Shown here one piece after another: positions 31,934 through 42,234 of a DNA stretch of 64,000 bases; the stretch's first letter is position 1; each line of letters opens with the position of its first letter. The DNA is taken from the NCBI RefSeq assembly GCF_008033135.1, contig NZ_CP041335.1, positions 3,787,925 through 3,851,924 of the forward strand. The letters run 5' to 3'. Source of the stretch: Chitinolyticbacter meiyuanensis (GTDB taxonomy: Bacteria; Pseudomonadota; Gammaproteobacteria; Burkholderiales; Chitinibacteraceae). The notes beneath the pieces were generated by a model. It made no database searches and was not told where the DNA came from. It worked only from the letters and a program-made list of their open reading frames with translations. Made by a program: the position numbers and the translations under genes.

Positions 31934-32658
31934 TCTCGATCGACAACGTCAGCAAGTGGTATGGCGATTTCCAGGTACTGACCGATTGCAGCACCACCGT
32001 GCAGAAGGGCGAAGTGGTCGTGGTCTGCGGGCCGTCGGGCTCGGGCAAATCCACGCTGATCAAGTGCGTCAACGGGCTGGAGCCATTCCAAGCAGGCAAG
32101 ATTCTGGTCGATGGCACCTCCGTCGGCGATACCAAGACCGACCTGCCCAAGCTGCGATCGCGCGTCGGCATGGTGTTCCAGCACTTCGAGCTGTTTCCAC
32201 ACCTCTCGATCACCGACAACCTGACGCTGGCACAGGTCAAGGTGCTGGGCCGCAAACCGGAAGAGGCAAAGAAGAAGGGCCTCGCGCTGCTCGACCGTGT
32301 CGGCCTCTCGGCTCAAGCAGCCAAGTTCCCCGGCCAGCTCTCGGGCGGACAACAGCAGCGCGTCGCGATTGCCCGTGCGCTGGCCATGGACCCGATCGCC
32401 ATGCTGTTCGATGAACCGACCTCGGCACTCGATCCCGAGATGATCAACGAGGTGCTCGACGTGATGGTCGAGCTTGCCCAGGAAGGCATGACCATGATGG
32501 TGGTCACCCACGAGATGGGTTTCGCCCGCAAGGTGGCCGACCGGGTGATCTTCATGGACCGTGGCGCCATCGTCGAGGATGCGAAGAAGGACGAGTTCTT
32601 CGGTAGCCCCCGAAGCGAGCGCGCCCAGGCCTTCCTGTCGAAAATCCTGGCACACTGA
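31930..32658 (+). CDS. gltL: glutamate/aspartate ABC transporter ATPase GltL (second copy)
   Basis: A 242-residue ATPase with Walker [11 protein letters not shown]-loop region [17 protein letters not shown], signature LSGGQQQR, Walker [15 protein letters not shown] and switch VVTHEMGF. It is coupled to gltK by a 4 bp overlap and is thus the regular GltL of this gltIJKL operon. It resembles, but is clearly distinct from, the ATPase encoded at 28587-29327. Confidence 0.93.
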   Translation: MISIDNVSKWYGDFQVLTDCSTTVQKGEVVVVCGPSGSGKSTLIKCVNGLEPFQAGKILVDGTSVGDTKTDLPKLRSRVGMVFQHFELFPHLSITDNLTLAQVKVLGRKPEEAKKKGLALLDRVGLSAQAAKFPGQLSGGQQQRVAIARALAMDPIAMLFDEPTSALDPEMINEVLDVMVELAQEGMTMMVVTHEMGFARKVADRVIFMDRGAIVEDAKKDEFFGSPRSERAQAFLSKILAH

Positions 32659-32672
32659 TCCCGCTCCGGCCC

Positions 32673-32707
32673 AAACAAAAACCCGCCGCTGGCGGGTTTT
32701 TGTTTGG
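32673..32707. terminator. bidirectional terminator between gltL and the GGDEF/EAL gene
   Basis: A perfect stem AACAAAAACCCGCC / GGCGGGTTTTTGTT with a GCT loop and T-rich flanks on both strands. It serves the convergent genes ending at 32658 and 32720. Confidence 0.9.
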
Positions 32708-32719
32708 TGAAGAAAGCAC

Positions 32720-35332
32720 TCAGATCTTGCCCGATAGCCCCAACCGCATCCACAGCTCGGCCACGCCCGCTGGCACCGGCTCGCTGAAATGAAAACCCTG
32801 CAGATACTGCACACCCAGGCCCTGCAGAAAGCGTGCGGTCTCCAGGTTCTCCACACCCTCGACCACGATGTCGAGATCAAGCCCGTGCGACAACTGCACG
32901 ATGGCCTGCATCACACGCCGGCCTTCGTCGGTATGCAGCCGCTGCGTGAACGACACGTCCACCTTCAGCAGCTGCGCCGGCATCTCGTGCAGCTGCGATA
33001 GCGACGAATAACCTGTGCCGAAATCATCGATCGCCAGCGCAAAACCGGCAGCGCCGAGCAGCTTCAAGTGCTTGAGCTGGCGCGAGTAATCGGTGAGCGC
33101 CACCGATTCGGTGATCTCGATAATGACATCGGACGGGCGCAGCTTGAACTCGCCGAGTCGGTCGACCAGGTTGGACACAAAACGCGGCGCAAACAGCTGG
33201 CTGCGTGACACATTGAGCATCAGCTTCTGCGCCAGGCCTGCGTCGCGCCATTCACGCAACTTGCAGAACGCCTGGTGGGTGACGACCTCGGAGAGCTCCT
33301 GGATCAGGCCAACCTTCTCCGCCATCGGGATGAAGAGTTCCGGGCTGATCCAGCCACTCTTGTCGTCCTGCCAACGTGCCAGCGCCTCAATGGCGTAGAC
33401 ATCGCCGCCCTTGGCCCGCACGATGGGCTGGTAGTACACCTGCAGCCCCCCAAGACGGATCGCGTCGGACAACCGCGACTGGATCGCCACGTGCTCGCGA
33501 CCCAGCGCCTTCAGGTGCAGGATATCGCTGTAGAAGCAGGCGTTGTTCCGGCCCGCGTTCTTGGCGTGGTACATCGTGTGATCGGCCGCAGTCAGCAGCT
33601 CCTCGCCCGATTCGGCATTGTCCGGGAACACCGCAAAGCCCACGCTGATGGTCGGCTTGGCCTCCATGCCGTCGAGCACCACCCCTTGCCGCGCGGCTTG
33701 GCGCAAGCGCTCGGCGATGTCGGACAACCGTGCGGTATCGGTGAGGTCGGGCAGCAGCACCACGAATTCATCGCCGCCCCAACGCGCCAGCAGATCGTTG
33801 TCGCGCAACACCGTCTTGAGGCGAGCGGCCAGGTTGACCAGCAGCTCGTCGCCCATCTTGTGGCCGAACGCGTCGTTGATCTGCTTGAAGTGATCGAGGT
33901 CGATGAAGCCCAACGCGACCTTGGTGTTGTCGCGCCGCGCGCGGTCGACCGCATGCGCCAGCGCCTGGTCGAGCAACAGCCGGTTGGGCAGCTTGGTGAG
34001 GTTGTCGTAGTGTGCCAGCTGGGTGATGTGCTGTTCGTTCAGGTGAGCCACCGTCACGTCGCGCATCACGCCGCGCACGCCATGGCAGCTGCCATCCGGG
34101 CCACGCAGCGCGATCAGGCGCGCCTCAACCCACAGGAACTCGCCCTTTTCCTGCATCAGCCGCACCCGCAGGCTGCTCGCCTCGTTGCTGGCCAGCAAGC
34201 GGCCCAGCACGTCGGCCATGGACGGCTGGTCCTCTGGATGCACCCAGGTCGACAGCGCCTTGCCCATGTCCTGCGGCAGATTGCGCGCTTCCAGTCCGCG
34301 CAGGCCCGCCCAGGCCGGCGTTGCCTCGATCAGCTCGCCGGCCGGTGTCATGTCAACGATCGCCTCTTCCAGCAGGTTGAGCGTGTCGAGCATGGTCTTC
34401 TTGCGCGCGGCATCCTGCGCCAACTCGGTCACGTCGTGCACCAGCACCACCACGCGCGGCTCGCCGACCGTCACCGGTTGCAGCCTCAAGTGCAGCCACA
34501 CGCCGCGCTGCGGCAGCGCGCACTGCACGGTGACGCTGTGCTTGGCCGCCAGCGCCTCGGGAATGGCTGGCGCAAGCACCTGCACGATCTCGGGCGGCAA
34601 CACCAGCGCAATCGGCCGCCCGGTGATGACCTCCGCACTGGGCAGTGCCGGATGGCCGGACCAGACCTGGCGCACCACGCCCTCGGGGCTCAGTTCGAAC
34701 ACCATGTCCTCGGTGGCACCGACAAGGGCGCGCAGCCGCTGCTGGTTGGCCAGCAGATCATCCTCGACATGCAACCGGATCAGCGCTTGCGCCACGTGGT
34801 TACCCAGCATGGACAACAGCTTGAGCTCAGTGGAGCTGCGCTCGCGGCGCTCGTCGTCGTCGAGGAAGGAAAGGAAGCCGAACAGCTCACCGCGGTTCAG
34901 CAAGGGAATGCAAAGGATGCGCCGTGCGCCGATTTGCGCCAGCAACATCTGCTCGGCGAGCGGCAGCTCCAGCAGCGACTTGTTGAGCACCATGCCAACC
35001 GCCAGCGTGTCGGACAGCATCGGGTAGTTGGCGTATTCGAACAACTTGAGCGGCGCCGGCGTCACAGCGGCAAGCCGGGTGGCCGGATCGCGCCAAGCGG
35101 CGACCATGCGGGCGACCGAGCCGTCGGGCACGTTCAGGTAGAGGCTGACGACGCTGGCGCGGGTGACATCGGCCAGCGCAGCCATGGCATCGGCCACGCC
35201 CGATGCGCCGTCTCGCGCCAACAGGCGGGCGACAACGCTGTCAAAGGCGTCGAAATAAGCATGGTAAAGGCCCAGCTCCCGCTGCGCGACGAACTGTGAG
35301 TCATCGCTCGCCATCCATTCCGGCTTGGCCAT
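32720..35332 (-). CDS. GAF-PAS-GGDEF-EAL cyclic di-GMP enzyme
   Basis: An 870-residue cytoplasmic protein that can potentially make and degrade cyclic di-GMP. A GAF-like domain (about residues 30-190) is followed by two PAS regions (about 205-440), a GGDEF domain and an EAL domain. The cyclase motif GGDEF lies near residue 517 and the inhibitory I-site RDND is exactly five residues before it, so product inhibition is likely. The phosphodiesterase motif EALARW (near 647) and DDFGTGYSSL are intact. No membrane segment is seen. The signal sensed cannot be told. It stands alone between terminator 32673 and topA. Confidence 0.93.
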   Translation of the reverse strand: MAKPEWMASDDSQFVAQRELGLYHAYFDAFDSVVARLLARDGASGVADAMAALADVTRASVVSLYLNVPDGSVARMVAAWRDPATRLAAVTPAPLKLFEYANYPMLSDTLAVGMVLNKSLLELPLAEQMLLAQIGARRILCIPLLNRGELFGFLSFLDDDERRERSSTELKLLSMLGNHVAQALIRLHVEDDLLANQQRLRALVGATEDMVFELSPEGVVRQVWSGHPALPSAEVITGRPIALVLPPEIVQVLAPAIPEALAAKHSVTVQCALPQRGVWLHLRLQPVTVGEPRVVVLVHDVTELAQDAARKKTMLDTLNLLEEAIVDMTPAGELIEATPAWAGLRGLEARNLPQDMGKALSTWVHPEDQPSMADVLGRLLASNEASSLRVRLMQEKGEFLWVEARLIALRGPDGSCHGVRGVMRDVTVAHLNEQHITQLAHYDNLTKLPNRLLLDQALAHAVDRARRDNTKVALGFIDLDHFKQINDAFGHKMGDELLVNLAARLKTVLRDNDLLARWGGDEFVVLLPDLTDTARLSDIAERLRQAARQGVVLDGMEAKPTISVGFAVFPDNAESGEELLTAADHTMYHAKNAGRNNACFYSDILHLKALGREHVAIQSRLSDAIRLGGLQVYYQPIVRAKGGDVYAIEALARWQDDKSGWISPELFIPMAEKVGLIQELSEVVTHQAFCKLREWRDAGLAQKLMLNVSRSQLFAPRFVSNLVDRLGEFKLRPSDVIIEITESVALTDYSRQLKHLKLLGAAGFALAIDDFGTGYSSLSQLHEMPAQLLKVDVSFTQRLHTDEGRRVMQAIVQLSHGLDLDIVVEGVENLETARFLQGLGVQYLQGFHFSEPVPAGVAELWMRLGLSGKI

Positions 35333-35512
35333 CTTTCCCCCTGGGCCGGCGCGTGATCAACGCACCGGCAGAAACACGAACCCCGCGCAGGCATTTGCCA
35401 GCTCGGGGTTGTAAGTTTCTGTCGGAAGCGGGGCCGGGTCAACCCTCGTCCAGCGGCCAACTGACGCAGCAACGACGCGCGCAGCCGGACGGAAGGGTCA
35501 AATGACGAGCGG

Positions 35513-37801
35513 TTACTCCTTGCCCGCTGGCGGCTCGATCACCTCGGACCAGCCACATTCCTTCTGTGGGCACTTCTTTTCCACACCGCGGCGCTTGGTG
35601 GTCTTGATGGTCAGCACCGGCCACTTGCACTGCGGGCAGGCCTCGGCAATGGGCGGATCCCAGGTGGCATAGTTGCACTTGGGATAGGTGCTGCACGAGT
35701 AGAACAGTTTGCCGTAGCGGCTTTTCTTCTCGCGCAGCGTGCCTTTCTGGCACTGCGGGCATTCAACGCCGGTATCCTTGGGCGGCTCCAGCGGTTCGAT
35801 ATGCTTGCACTTCGGGTAGGCCGAGCAACCAATGAACTTGCCGTAGCGCCCCTGCTTGATATGCAGCACCGAGCCGCATTCGGGGCAGCTGCGGCCCTCA
35901 ACCACCTCAGGTTCGACCGGGGCAGTGGCAGCGTCCTCGTTCAGGTTGCGCGTGTAATCGCATTCCGGATAGGTGGTACAGCCGATGAAGCGACCGCGCT
36001 TGCCAAGGCGAATGGCGAGCTTGTTGCCGCACTTGGGGCAATCCTCGTCGAGCTCTTCCTGCGTCACTTCCTTGCGCGACAACCCCTGCTTCTCCACCAC
36101 CGTGTCGTGGAAGCGTTTCCAAAACTCGTCAAGCACCGGCACCCACTCGCGCGAGCCATTGGAAATCTCGTCGAGCCGGTCTTCCATCTTCGCAGTGAAG
36201 TTGTAATCGACGTATTGCGTGAAGTGCTCGGTGAGGAACTTGTTCACCACCTCGCCGGTGTCGGTGGGAATGAAGCGCTTCTTGTCGAGGTCGACGTATT
36301 CGCGATCCTTCAGCGTCTTGATGATGGAGGCGTAGGTCGACGGCCGGCCGATGCCGAACTCTTCCAGCGCCTTCACCAGGCTGGCTTCGGAATAGCGTGG
36401 TGGCGGCTGGGTGTAGTGCTGCTCGCCGAACACCTTGTCGACCGGCAGGGCCTCGCCCTCTTCCAGCGTCGGCAGCCGCGCTTCGTCCTCGTCATCCGGC
36501 TCGACGTCGTCCGCGTCTTCCTGGTAGACCGCAATGAAGCCGGGGAACACCAGCGTCTGGCCACTGGCGCGGAATACGCCCTCGCCCACGGTGATGTCGA
36601 CGCTGACGGTATCGAACTTGGCCGGCGCCATCTGGCAGGCCAGCGTACGCTTCCAGATCATCTGGTAAAGCTTGAACTGATCCGGGCTGAGATAAGCCTT
36701 GATCGATTCAGGCGTGCGGCCGATGGCGGTGGGACGCACCGCCTCGTGCGCTTCCTGCGCGTTTTTCGATTTGTTCTTGTAGACCACCGGTGCGTTCGGC
36801 AGGTAGTCCTTATCGAAGTTGCTGCCGATGTACTCGCGGATATCGGCAAGCGCCTCGTTCGACAGCGCCACCGCATCGGTACGCATATAAGTGATCAGGC
36901 CGACGGTCTCGCCGCCGACGTTGATGCCCTCGTACAACTGCTGCGCCGTACGCATCACGCGATCAGTGGTCATGCCAAGCTTGCGCACACCCTCCTGCTG
37001 CAGCGTGGACGTGGTGAACGGGGCTGCCGGGCTGCGCGATTTCTTCTTTTTCTCGACGCGGGTGACGCGCGCGTCCTGACCGGCCAGGCCCTTGACGATA
37101 TCGGCTTGCGTCGCTTCGTTCGGGATGTCGAACTGCTCGAGCTTCTTGCCTTGCCATTCGGTCAGCTTCGCGCCGAACTTCTGCCGGCCCTTGTGGCTGT
37201 CGAGATGGACAGTCCAGTACTCCTGGGTCTGGAATGCGCGGATCTCGATCTCGCGCTCGCAGATCAGGCGTAGCGCCGGGCTCTGCACCCGGCCGGCTGA
37301 AAGACCGGAGCGCACCTTGCGCCACAGCAGCGGCGACAGATTGAAACCCACCAGGTAGTCCAGCGCACTGCGCGCCTGCTGCGCATTGACGAGGTTGCTG
37401 TCGATGTCACGCGGATTGGCCACCGCCTGTTTGACCGCCGACTCGGTGATCTCGTGGAACACTACGCGCTTGAAGGTCTTCTCCGGCACCAGGAGCTTCT
37501 TGCCCTTGAGGATTTCCAGGATGTGCCAGGAAATCGCCTCGCCCTCGCGGTCCGGATCGGAAGCGAGGTAGACGTGATCGGCCTGCTTCACCGCGTCACA
37601 AATGGCATCGACATGCTTCTTGTTCTTGTCGATCACCTGATACTTCATCTTGAAGTCATGCTCGGTATCGACCGAGCCATCCTTGCGCACCAGCCCGCGC
37701 ACATGGCCGTAGGAGGCAAGAATCTGGAAATCCTTGCCCAGGTACTTTTGCAGGGTCTTGGCCTTGGATGGCGACTCAACGATGAGGAGATTGGCAGGCA
37801 T
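35513..37801 (-). CDS. topA: DNA topoisomerase I
   Basis: Relaxes negative supercoils by a type IA mechanism. The 762-residue enzyme starts MPANLLIVESPSKAKTLQKY (Toprim, with the acidic metal site SDPDREGEAISWH). The active-site tyrosine lies in GLITYMRTDA. The C terminus carries four zinc-ribbon repeats from about residue 590: CPKCGN..CTTYPEC, CPECGS..CSAYPKC, CPQCQK..CSTYPKC and a divergent CPQCKW..CPQKEC. Length and layout suit betaproteobacterial TopA. Downstream of smg and dprA on the same strand. Confidence 0.97.
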   Translation of the reverse strand: MPANLLIVESPSKAKTLQKYLGKDFQILASYGHVRGLVRKDGSVDTEHDFKMKYQVIDKNKKHVDAICDAVKQADHVYLASDPDREGEAISWHILEILKGKKLLVPEKTFKRVVFHEITESAVKQAVANPRDIDSNLVNAQQARSALDYLVGFNLSPLLWRKVRSGLSAGRVQSPALRLICEREIEIRAFQTQEYWTVHLDSHKGRQKFGAKLTEWQGKKLEQFDIPNEATQADIVKGLAGQDARVTRVEKKKKSRSPAAPFTTSTLQQEGVRKLGMTTDRVMRTAQQLYEGINVGGETVGLITYMRTDAVALSNEALADIREYIGSNFDKDYLPNAPVVYKNKSKNAQEAHEAVRPTAIGRTPESIKAYLSPDQFKLYQMIWKRTLACQMAPAKFDTVSVDITVGEGVFRASGQTLVFPGFIAVYQEDADDVEPDDEDEARLPTLEEGEALPVDKVFGEQHYTQPPPRYSEASLVKALEEFGIGRPSTYASIIKTLKDREYVDLDKKRFIPTDTGEVVNKFLTEHFTQYVDYNFTAKMEDRLDEISNGSREWVPVLDEFWKRFHDTVVEKQGLSRKEVTQEELDEDCPKCGNKLAIRLGKRGRFIGCTTYPECDYTRNLNEDAATAPVEPEVVEGRSCPECGSVLHIKQGRYGKFIGCSAYPKCKHIEPLEPPKDTGVECPQCQKGTLREKKSRYGKLFYSCSTYPKCNYATWDPPIAEACPQCKWPVLTIKTTKRRGVEKKCPQKECGWSEVIEPPAGKE

Positions 37802-37891
37802 GGGCGAGTTCGCGAGTGGTGGCGCTTTATTAATTAGTGGTGGAACCGTGGCTGTGCAAGAGGCGGGCTCGGCACGCGGGATAAATTTGAC

Positions 37892-38347
37892 TCAGTGCAA
37901 GGTGGCGCCGTCGCGGCCGAACAGGATGTCCTCGATCAGCAGCACCGCGCCATCCTGACGCTTGTGCCATGCCACCATCAACACCCAGTGTTTCAGTTGT
38001 TCGATGCCGGTGATGGCAGGCGCCGCCGAACGGACGCGATCGAGCACCAGCTCGGTCTGGGCCGCATCGAGCGCACCGGCATGCGCCAGGCCGTACCAAT
38101 AACGCAGGGCCTCGGGGCTCAGCGCGGCGATTTCCTGTGGGTGCAGCTGGCGTTCCAGGTGGCGTCCCGCCAGCGCGGCATAGGGACCGTCATCCAGCCG
38201 AGCCAGATCGCCCAGCCAAGCCATGGCTTCGCCGATCTCGTCCTCCTCAAAGCCCGCATCGGCCAGTTCGCTGGCGAGCTTGGGCACGTCGGGCAAGCCG
38301 TCGGCGTGAAAAAAGGCTTGAAACAGATAAGCGAGTACGTCCAGCAT
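37892..38347 (-). CDS. smg: Smg family protein (DUF494)
   Basis: A 151-residue protein of the Smg/DUF494 family, whose molecular function is not established. It starts MLDVLAYLFQAFF and is mostly helical, with the conserved end LKHWVLMVAWHKR. The ATG at 38347 was chosen because the frame upstream to 38482 passes through the dprA terminator. The gene lies between dprA and topA, the order found in many beta- and gammaproteobacteria. No signal peptide or membrane segment is present. Confidence 0.92.
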   Translation of the reverse strand: MLDVLAYLFQAFFHADGLPDVPKLASELADAGFEEDEIGEAMAWLGDLARLDDGPYAALAGRHLERQLHPQEIAALSPEALRYWYGLAHAGALDAAQTELVLDRVRSAAPAITGIEQLKHWVLMVAWHKRQDGAVLLIEDILFGRDGATLH

Positions 38348-38373
38348 CGTGATTTCGTAGGATGACACCAAAG

Positions 38374-38398
38374 CAAAAAACCATCCCGCAGGATGGTC
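38374..38398 (-). terminator. terminator at the end of dprA
   Basis: On the minus strand ACCATCC / GGATGGT with a TGCG loop is followed by TTTTTTGCTTT. The stem overlaps the last base of the dprA stop codon, so it separates dprA from smg. Confidence 0.82.
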
Positions 38399-39494
38399 AA
38401 ACCTGTCGCTGATAGCGACCTCCTGGCAAGGTGGTGACGGCCCCTGCCAATTCCAAGCCCAGCAGAATTGCGCAGAGCGCATCCGTCGTCAAGCCGGTAC
38501 GACCGATGAGTGCGTCGAAATCGACCGGATCATAACCGGCTGCATCGAGCACAGCCCGTTCGTTATCGCCCAACAGGGCCACCGGTCCGGCCTCCCGTCG
38601 CGGACTGGCGCCCCCCGACCAGCCGAGCTCGGACAGGATGTCCTCGGCTGACTCGACGAGCTTGGCGCCATCCTTGATCAATCGATGGCAGCCACGCGCG
38701 ACCGGCGAATGGATGGAGCCTGGAATGGCAAACACATCGCGTCCCAGATCGGCGGCCTGCCGGGCCGTGATCAACGAGCCACTGCCCAGCGCCGCCTCGA
38801 CCACCAGCGTGCCGCGCGCCAAGGCTGCGATCAGCCGGTTGCGCCGCGGAAAATGCTCGGCCTTGGGCGGCGTGCCCAGCACGAATTCGGAAACGATCAG
38901 CCCCCGCTCAGCGATGTCATGCGCCAACACCTTGTTGGCAGCGGGGTAGACCCGGTCCAAACCGGTACCAACCACCGCCACAGTCGACCCAGCCCCCAGC
39001 AATGCGCCACGATGGGCCGCAGCATCAATGCCCGCCGCAAGGCCGCTCACGACCGTGAGGCTGCCTGCGCTCATGCTTTCGGCAAAGGCAGCAGCGTGCT
39101 CCAAACCCTGTGGCGTGGCATTGCGGCTGCCGACAATGGCGACTGCCGTCGCGGCCAACAACTCGATACGCCCCTTGCAGAACAACACGGTCGGCGCGTC
39201 GGGCAAATCGAGCAGGGTTCGCGGGTAATCCCCATCCGCCAGGGTGACGAGACCGTTGCCTGGTTCGCCCAGCCAGGCAAGATGACGCTCGACCTCGTCG
39301 TCACGCGCGCCTTCGGCCACCTGCTTGAATGCCGGAATCAGTCCCGCATCGAGATGAGGCGCAAGCGCAGCCGCAGAAGCAAAAAGCGCAGCTTCGGGAC
39401 TACCGAAACCGCGCAGCAAGGCCAGCTGGCGCCGGGCGCCGACACCGGGCACCAGCGCAAAGCGCAGCCAGTGCCTCAGGTCGGCATCACTCAT
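38397..39494 (-). CDS. dprA: DNA processing protein DprA
   Basis: Loads RecA onto incoming single-stranded DNA during natural transformation. The 365-residue protein has an N-terminal SAM-like helical domain ([18 protein letters not shown]), the Rossmann-like DprA core ([63 protein letters not shown] in pieces) and a C-terminal winged-helix segment ([19 protein letters not shown]). It starts by a 4 bp overlap with the LysM gene. Confidence 0.96.
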   Translation of the reverse strand: MSDADLRHWLRFALVPGVGARRQLALLRGFGSPEAALFASAAALAPHLDAGLIPAFKQVAEGARDDEVERHLAWLGEPGNGLVTLADGDYPRTLLDLPDAPTVLFCKGRIELLAATAVAIVGSRNATPQGLEHAAAFAESMSAGSLTVVSGLAAGIDAAAHRGALLGAGSTVAVVGTGLDRVYPAANKVLAHDIAERGLIVSEFVLGTPPKAEHFPRRNRLIAALARGTLVVEAALGSGSLITARQAADLGRDVFAIPGSIHSPVARGCHRLIKDGAKLVESAEDILSELGWSGGASPRREAGPVALLGDNERAVLDAAGYDPVDFDALIGRTGLTTDALCAILLGLELAGAVTTLPGGRYQRQV

Positions 39495-40552
39495 TCGGGC
39501 GATCTCACCTCGTCCGTAACGTTGATCGGCATGGTGCTGTTCATCACCAGACCATAGGAAATGGTCGGGAACACGCGGTAGATGAAGACGTTGCCGCTCT
39601 TTTCCGCCGGGGTGAAACGGTCCGGCTCATCCTTGCTTTCCTTCTTGATCAAGCGTGGTGCCTTGAACGACTCCAGCACGCTGCCGACATCCAGGCCATC
39701 GCTGGCACCGCGATTGATCACGATGGTGGTGAATTGCCCGGCCTCGGCCACGCCGCCGTAAGCGGAAACGACCTTGCCCAGCACGGACTGCGCCGGTGCA
39801 TGCGGCACGAAGTTCATGAACGGCAGGTCTTCAGCTTGCAGCAGACGGCTACCGACGGCCACTTCCTCGCGGTTGCCGACGATGTGCATGGTGGTCACGT
39901 CGCCGGGGATGTCGAGCACCGCATCGCCCAGATAATCGACCTCGTTGCCGATCACGCGCTTGCCTTCCGGATCATCCGGATCGATCAGTGCACGGCCCGG
40001 GCGGAATACATGCCAAGTACTGCCGACTTCGCCGGCCAGCCCGACTGCATAGACCTTGTCACCGGCGGTGAAGTAGACCCGGTCATCCGGGCCGGCCGCG
40101 ATGCGCGGAGCGGCCTGCATCTCGGCAGGATCGATCACCAACGGCCGATTGAGGAAGGGCTTGATCGCGCGGAACGGGATACTGGGAGCGGCATCGCCAA
40201 CCAACGATTCGACGCGGGTGCGTGGGCCCAGTTTGAGCACGCCGTTGGTGCGGCCAGTGTTCTTGCTGTCACGCAGCAGCCGCAGCCGCGGCTGGTCGCC
40301 GGAACGGTCGAGCACGATCACGTCGCCAGGGTAGATCCAGTGCGGGTTCTTGATCTCTTCCTTGTTGAGCTGCCAGATTTCCGGCCAGCGCCATGGTTTT
40401 TTCAGGAACTTGCCCGATATATCCCACAGGGTGTCGCCCTTGACGACGACGTAGCGATCCGGCGCGTTTTCCTGCAGCGCCAAGGTGTCGGCGAAGACGG
40501 AACCAACGCAGCCGCTGAATACCAAAAGAAGGGATATAATCTTTTTTCGCAT
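39491..40552 (-). CDS. exported LysM-domain protein
   Basis: A 353-residue precursor with a signal peptide ([20 protein letters not shown], cleavage near ADTLA) and a LysM domain at about residues 32-82 ([20 protein letters not shown] to [12 protein letters not shown]), expected to bind peptidoglycan in the periplasm. The remaining 270 residues have no motif I can name. A homologous gene sits upstream of dprA in many betaproteobacteria. It overlaps dprA by 4 bp and is divergent from def, with a 150 bp shared promoter region. Confidence 0.9.
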   Translation of the reverse strand: MRKKIISLLLVFSGCVGSVFADTLALQENAPDRYVVVKGDTLWDISGKFLKKPWRWPEIWQLNKEEIKNPHWIYPGDVIVLDRSGDQPRLRLLRDSKNTGRTNGVLKLGPRTRVESLVGDAAPSIPFRAIKPFLNRPLVIDPAEMQAAPRIAAGPDDRVYFTAGDKVYAVGLAGEVGSTWHVFRPGRALIDPDDPEGKRVIGNEVDYLGDAVLDIPGDVTTMHIVGNREEVAVGSRLLQAEDLPFMNFVPHAPAQSVLGKVVSAYGGVAEAGQFTTIVINRGASDGLDVGSVLESFKAPRLIKKESKDEPDRFTPAEKSGNVFIYRVFPTISYGLVMNSTMPINVTDEVRSPE

Positions 40553-40702
40553 GGCGACGCTCTTGATTATTGTTGCCGGCAGGGCCGGTGGGCGGGGTGG
40601 ACAAGGCAGGACGGTCTATCTAAATCGCCTTCAACCCATGCGGTAGCCCCGAAATACCGCCAATTTGATTCTGCATATATTCTTTTTTCGCCGCAAGCTA
40701 AC

Positions 40703-41206
40703 ATGGCCTTACTCAATATCCTGCAATATCCCGACGAACGCCTGCATACGGTCGCCAAGCCGGTCGCGACCTTCGACGACGCGCTGCAAAAGCTGATCGA
40801 CGATATGGCCGAGACGATGTACGAGGCGCCAGGCATCGGTTTGGCGGCAACGCAGGTCAATCACCATATCCGGCTGATCGTCATCGACGTGTCGGAAGAA
40901 CGCAACAATCTGCTGGTGCTGATCAATCCGCAGATCGTTGAAATGGACGGCAAGACCACTTACGAGGAAGGCTGCCTGTCGGTGCCGGGCATCTACGAGG
41001 AAGTGGAACGGGCTGACCACATCAAGGTGCAGGCGCTCGATCGCAACGGTCAGCCGTATGAGATCAGCACCGGTGGCCTCTTGGCTATCTGCATCCAGCA
41101 CGAGATCGATCACCTCGACGGCAAGGTCTTCGTCGAGAAGCTGTCGCGACTGAAGCTGCAGCGCATCGTGCAGAAGCTGAAAAAGAACCAGCGCAAGACC
41201 ATGTGA
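40703..41206 (+). CDS. def: peptide deformylase
   Basis: Metalloenzyme removing the formyl group from nascent N-terminal methionine. The 167-residue protein shows all three motifs: [16 protein letters not shown] (metal-ligand cysteine) and HEIDH (two histidines and the catalytic glutamate). The ATG at 40703 gives the standard [18 protein letters not shown] start. It is followed 44 bp later by fmt, whose product adds the formyl group that this enzyme removes; the def-fmt-rsmB order is conserved. Confidence 0.97.
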   Translation: MALLNILQYPDERLHTVAKPVATFDDALQKLIDDMAETMYEAPGIGLAATQVNHHIRLIVIDVSEERNNLLVLINPQIVEMDGKTTYEEGCLSVPGIYEEVERADHIKVQALDRNGQPYEISTGGLLAICIQHEIDHLDGKVFVEKLSRLKLQRIVQKLKKNQRKTM

Positions 41207-41250
41207 ACAACCGCAAGGGGGCGCAACGCCCCCTTCTCCATTGCCCGCCC

Positions 41251-42174
41251 ATGAAACTGATCTTCGCCGGAACACCCGATTTTGCCGCCGATGCGCTCGC
41301 CGCACTGATCGCTGCCGGGCACGACATCGCCCTGGTACTCACCCAGCCCGATCGTCCTGCCGGGCGTGGCATGAAGCTGTCGCCGTCGCCGGTCAAGGTG
41401 CTGGCCGAGCAGCATGGCCTGCCGGTCTACCAGCCGGAGAAGCTGCGCACCGCCGAGCAGCAGGCGCCGCTCGCCGGCATTGATGCCGATGCGATGATCG
41501 TCGCTGCCTATGGCCTGATCCTGCCGCAGGCAGTGCTGGCACTGCCGCGCCACGGCTGCCTCAACATCCACGCTTCGCTGCTGCCACGCTGGCGTGGGGC
41601 CGCGCCCATCCAGCGCGCCATTGCCGCTGGCGATGCCGAGACCGGCATCACCATCATGCAGATGGATGTGGGCCTCGACACCGGCGACATGCTGTCCGTC
41701 CACCGCACGGCCATCACCGGCGACGATACCGCGCAGACGCTGCACGACAAGCTCGCGGCCCAAGGCGCTGCGGCCATCGTGACTGCCCTAACCGATCTGC
41801 CGACGCTCCAGGCACACCGCACACCGCAACCCGCCGAGGGCGTCACCTACGCCGAGAAGCTGAAGAAAGAAGAGGCACAGATCGACTGGTCGCGCCCCGC
41901 TGTCGAGCTTGATCGCATGGTCCGTGCCTTCAACCCGTTTCCTTCGGCGCAGACCCTGCTCGACGGCACCCCGCTCAAGATCTGGGCGGCCACACCGGTC
42001 TCCGGGAACGGTGAAGCGGGAACGGTGCTTGCCACCGGCAAGGAAGGCCTGACCGTGGCCTGTGGTGAGGGTGCCTTGCACATCACCGAACTGCAGAAAG
42101 CCGGCGCCAAGCGGGTCGATGCTGCCGCCTTTCTGGCCGGCCACCCACTCGCCGTCGGCAACCAGCTCGGCTAG
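41251..42174 (+). CDS. fmt: methionyl-tRNA formyltransferase
   Basis: Transfers formyl from 10-formyl-tetrahydrofolate to initiator Met-tRNA. The 307-residue protein begins [19 protein letters not shown] and has the folate site with catalytic Asn/His in [20 protein letters not shown] and the following [13 protein letters not shown]. The C-terminal domain (from about residue 205) binds tRNA. The ATG at 41251 was preferred to an in-frame codon at 41203 that lies in the def stop region. Confidence 0.97.
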   Translation: MKLIFAGTPDFAADALAALIAAGHDIALVLTQPDRPAGRGMKLSPSPVKVLAEQHGLPVYQPEKLRTAEQQAPLAGIDADAMIVAAYGLILPQAVLALPRHGCLNIHASLLPRWRGAAPIQRAIAAGDAETGITIMQMDVGLDTGDMLSVHRTAITGDDTAQTLHDKLAAQGAAAIVTALTDLPTLQAHRTPQPAEGVTYAEKLKKEEAQIDWSRPAVELDRMVRAFNPFPSAQTLLDGTPLKIWAATPVSGNGEAGTVLATGKEGLTVACGEGALHITELQKAGAKRVDAAAFLAGHPLAVGNQLG

Positions 42175-42234
42175 GTTAAATTTGTTCCATCGCTTCCTTG
42201 CGTGGGTCACGCCGCGCCAGCCAGAGGCCGCTCC

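Noticed and set aside
33275..35299. 674-codon plus-strand frame opposite the GGDEF/EAL gene
   Set aside because: Shadow frame rich in His, Gln and Arg; the minus strand has all catalytic motifs.
37802..37870. Possible topA promoter (TTGCAC / TAATTA)
   Set aside because: Both boxes match consensus poorly; not listed as a feature.
42202..42234. GTG start for rsmB
   Set aside because: Adds 11 residues without family similarity; ATG at 42235 gives the normal N terminus.
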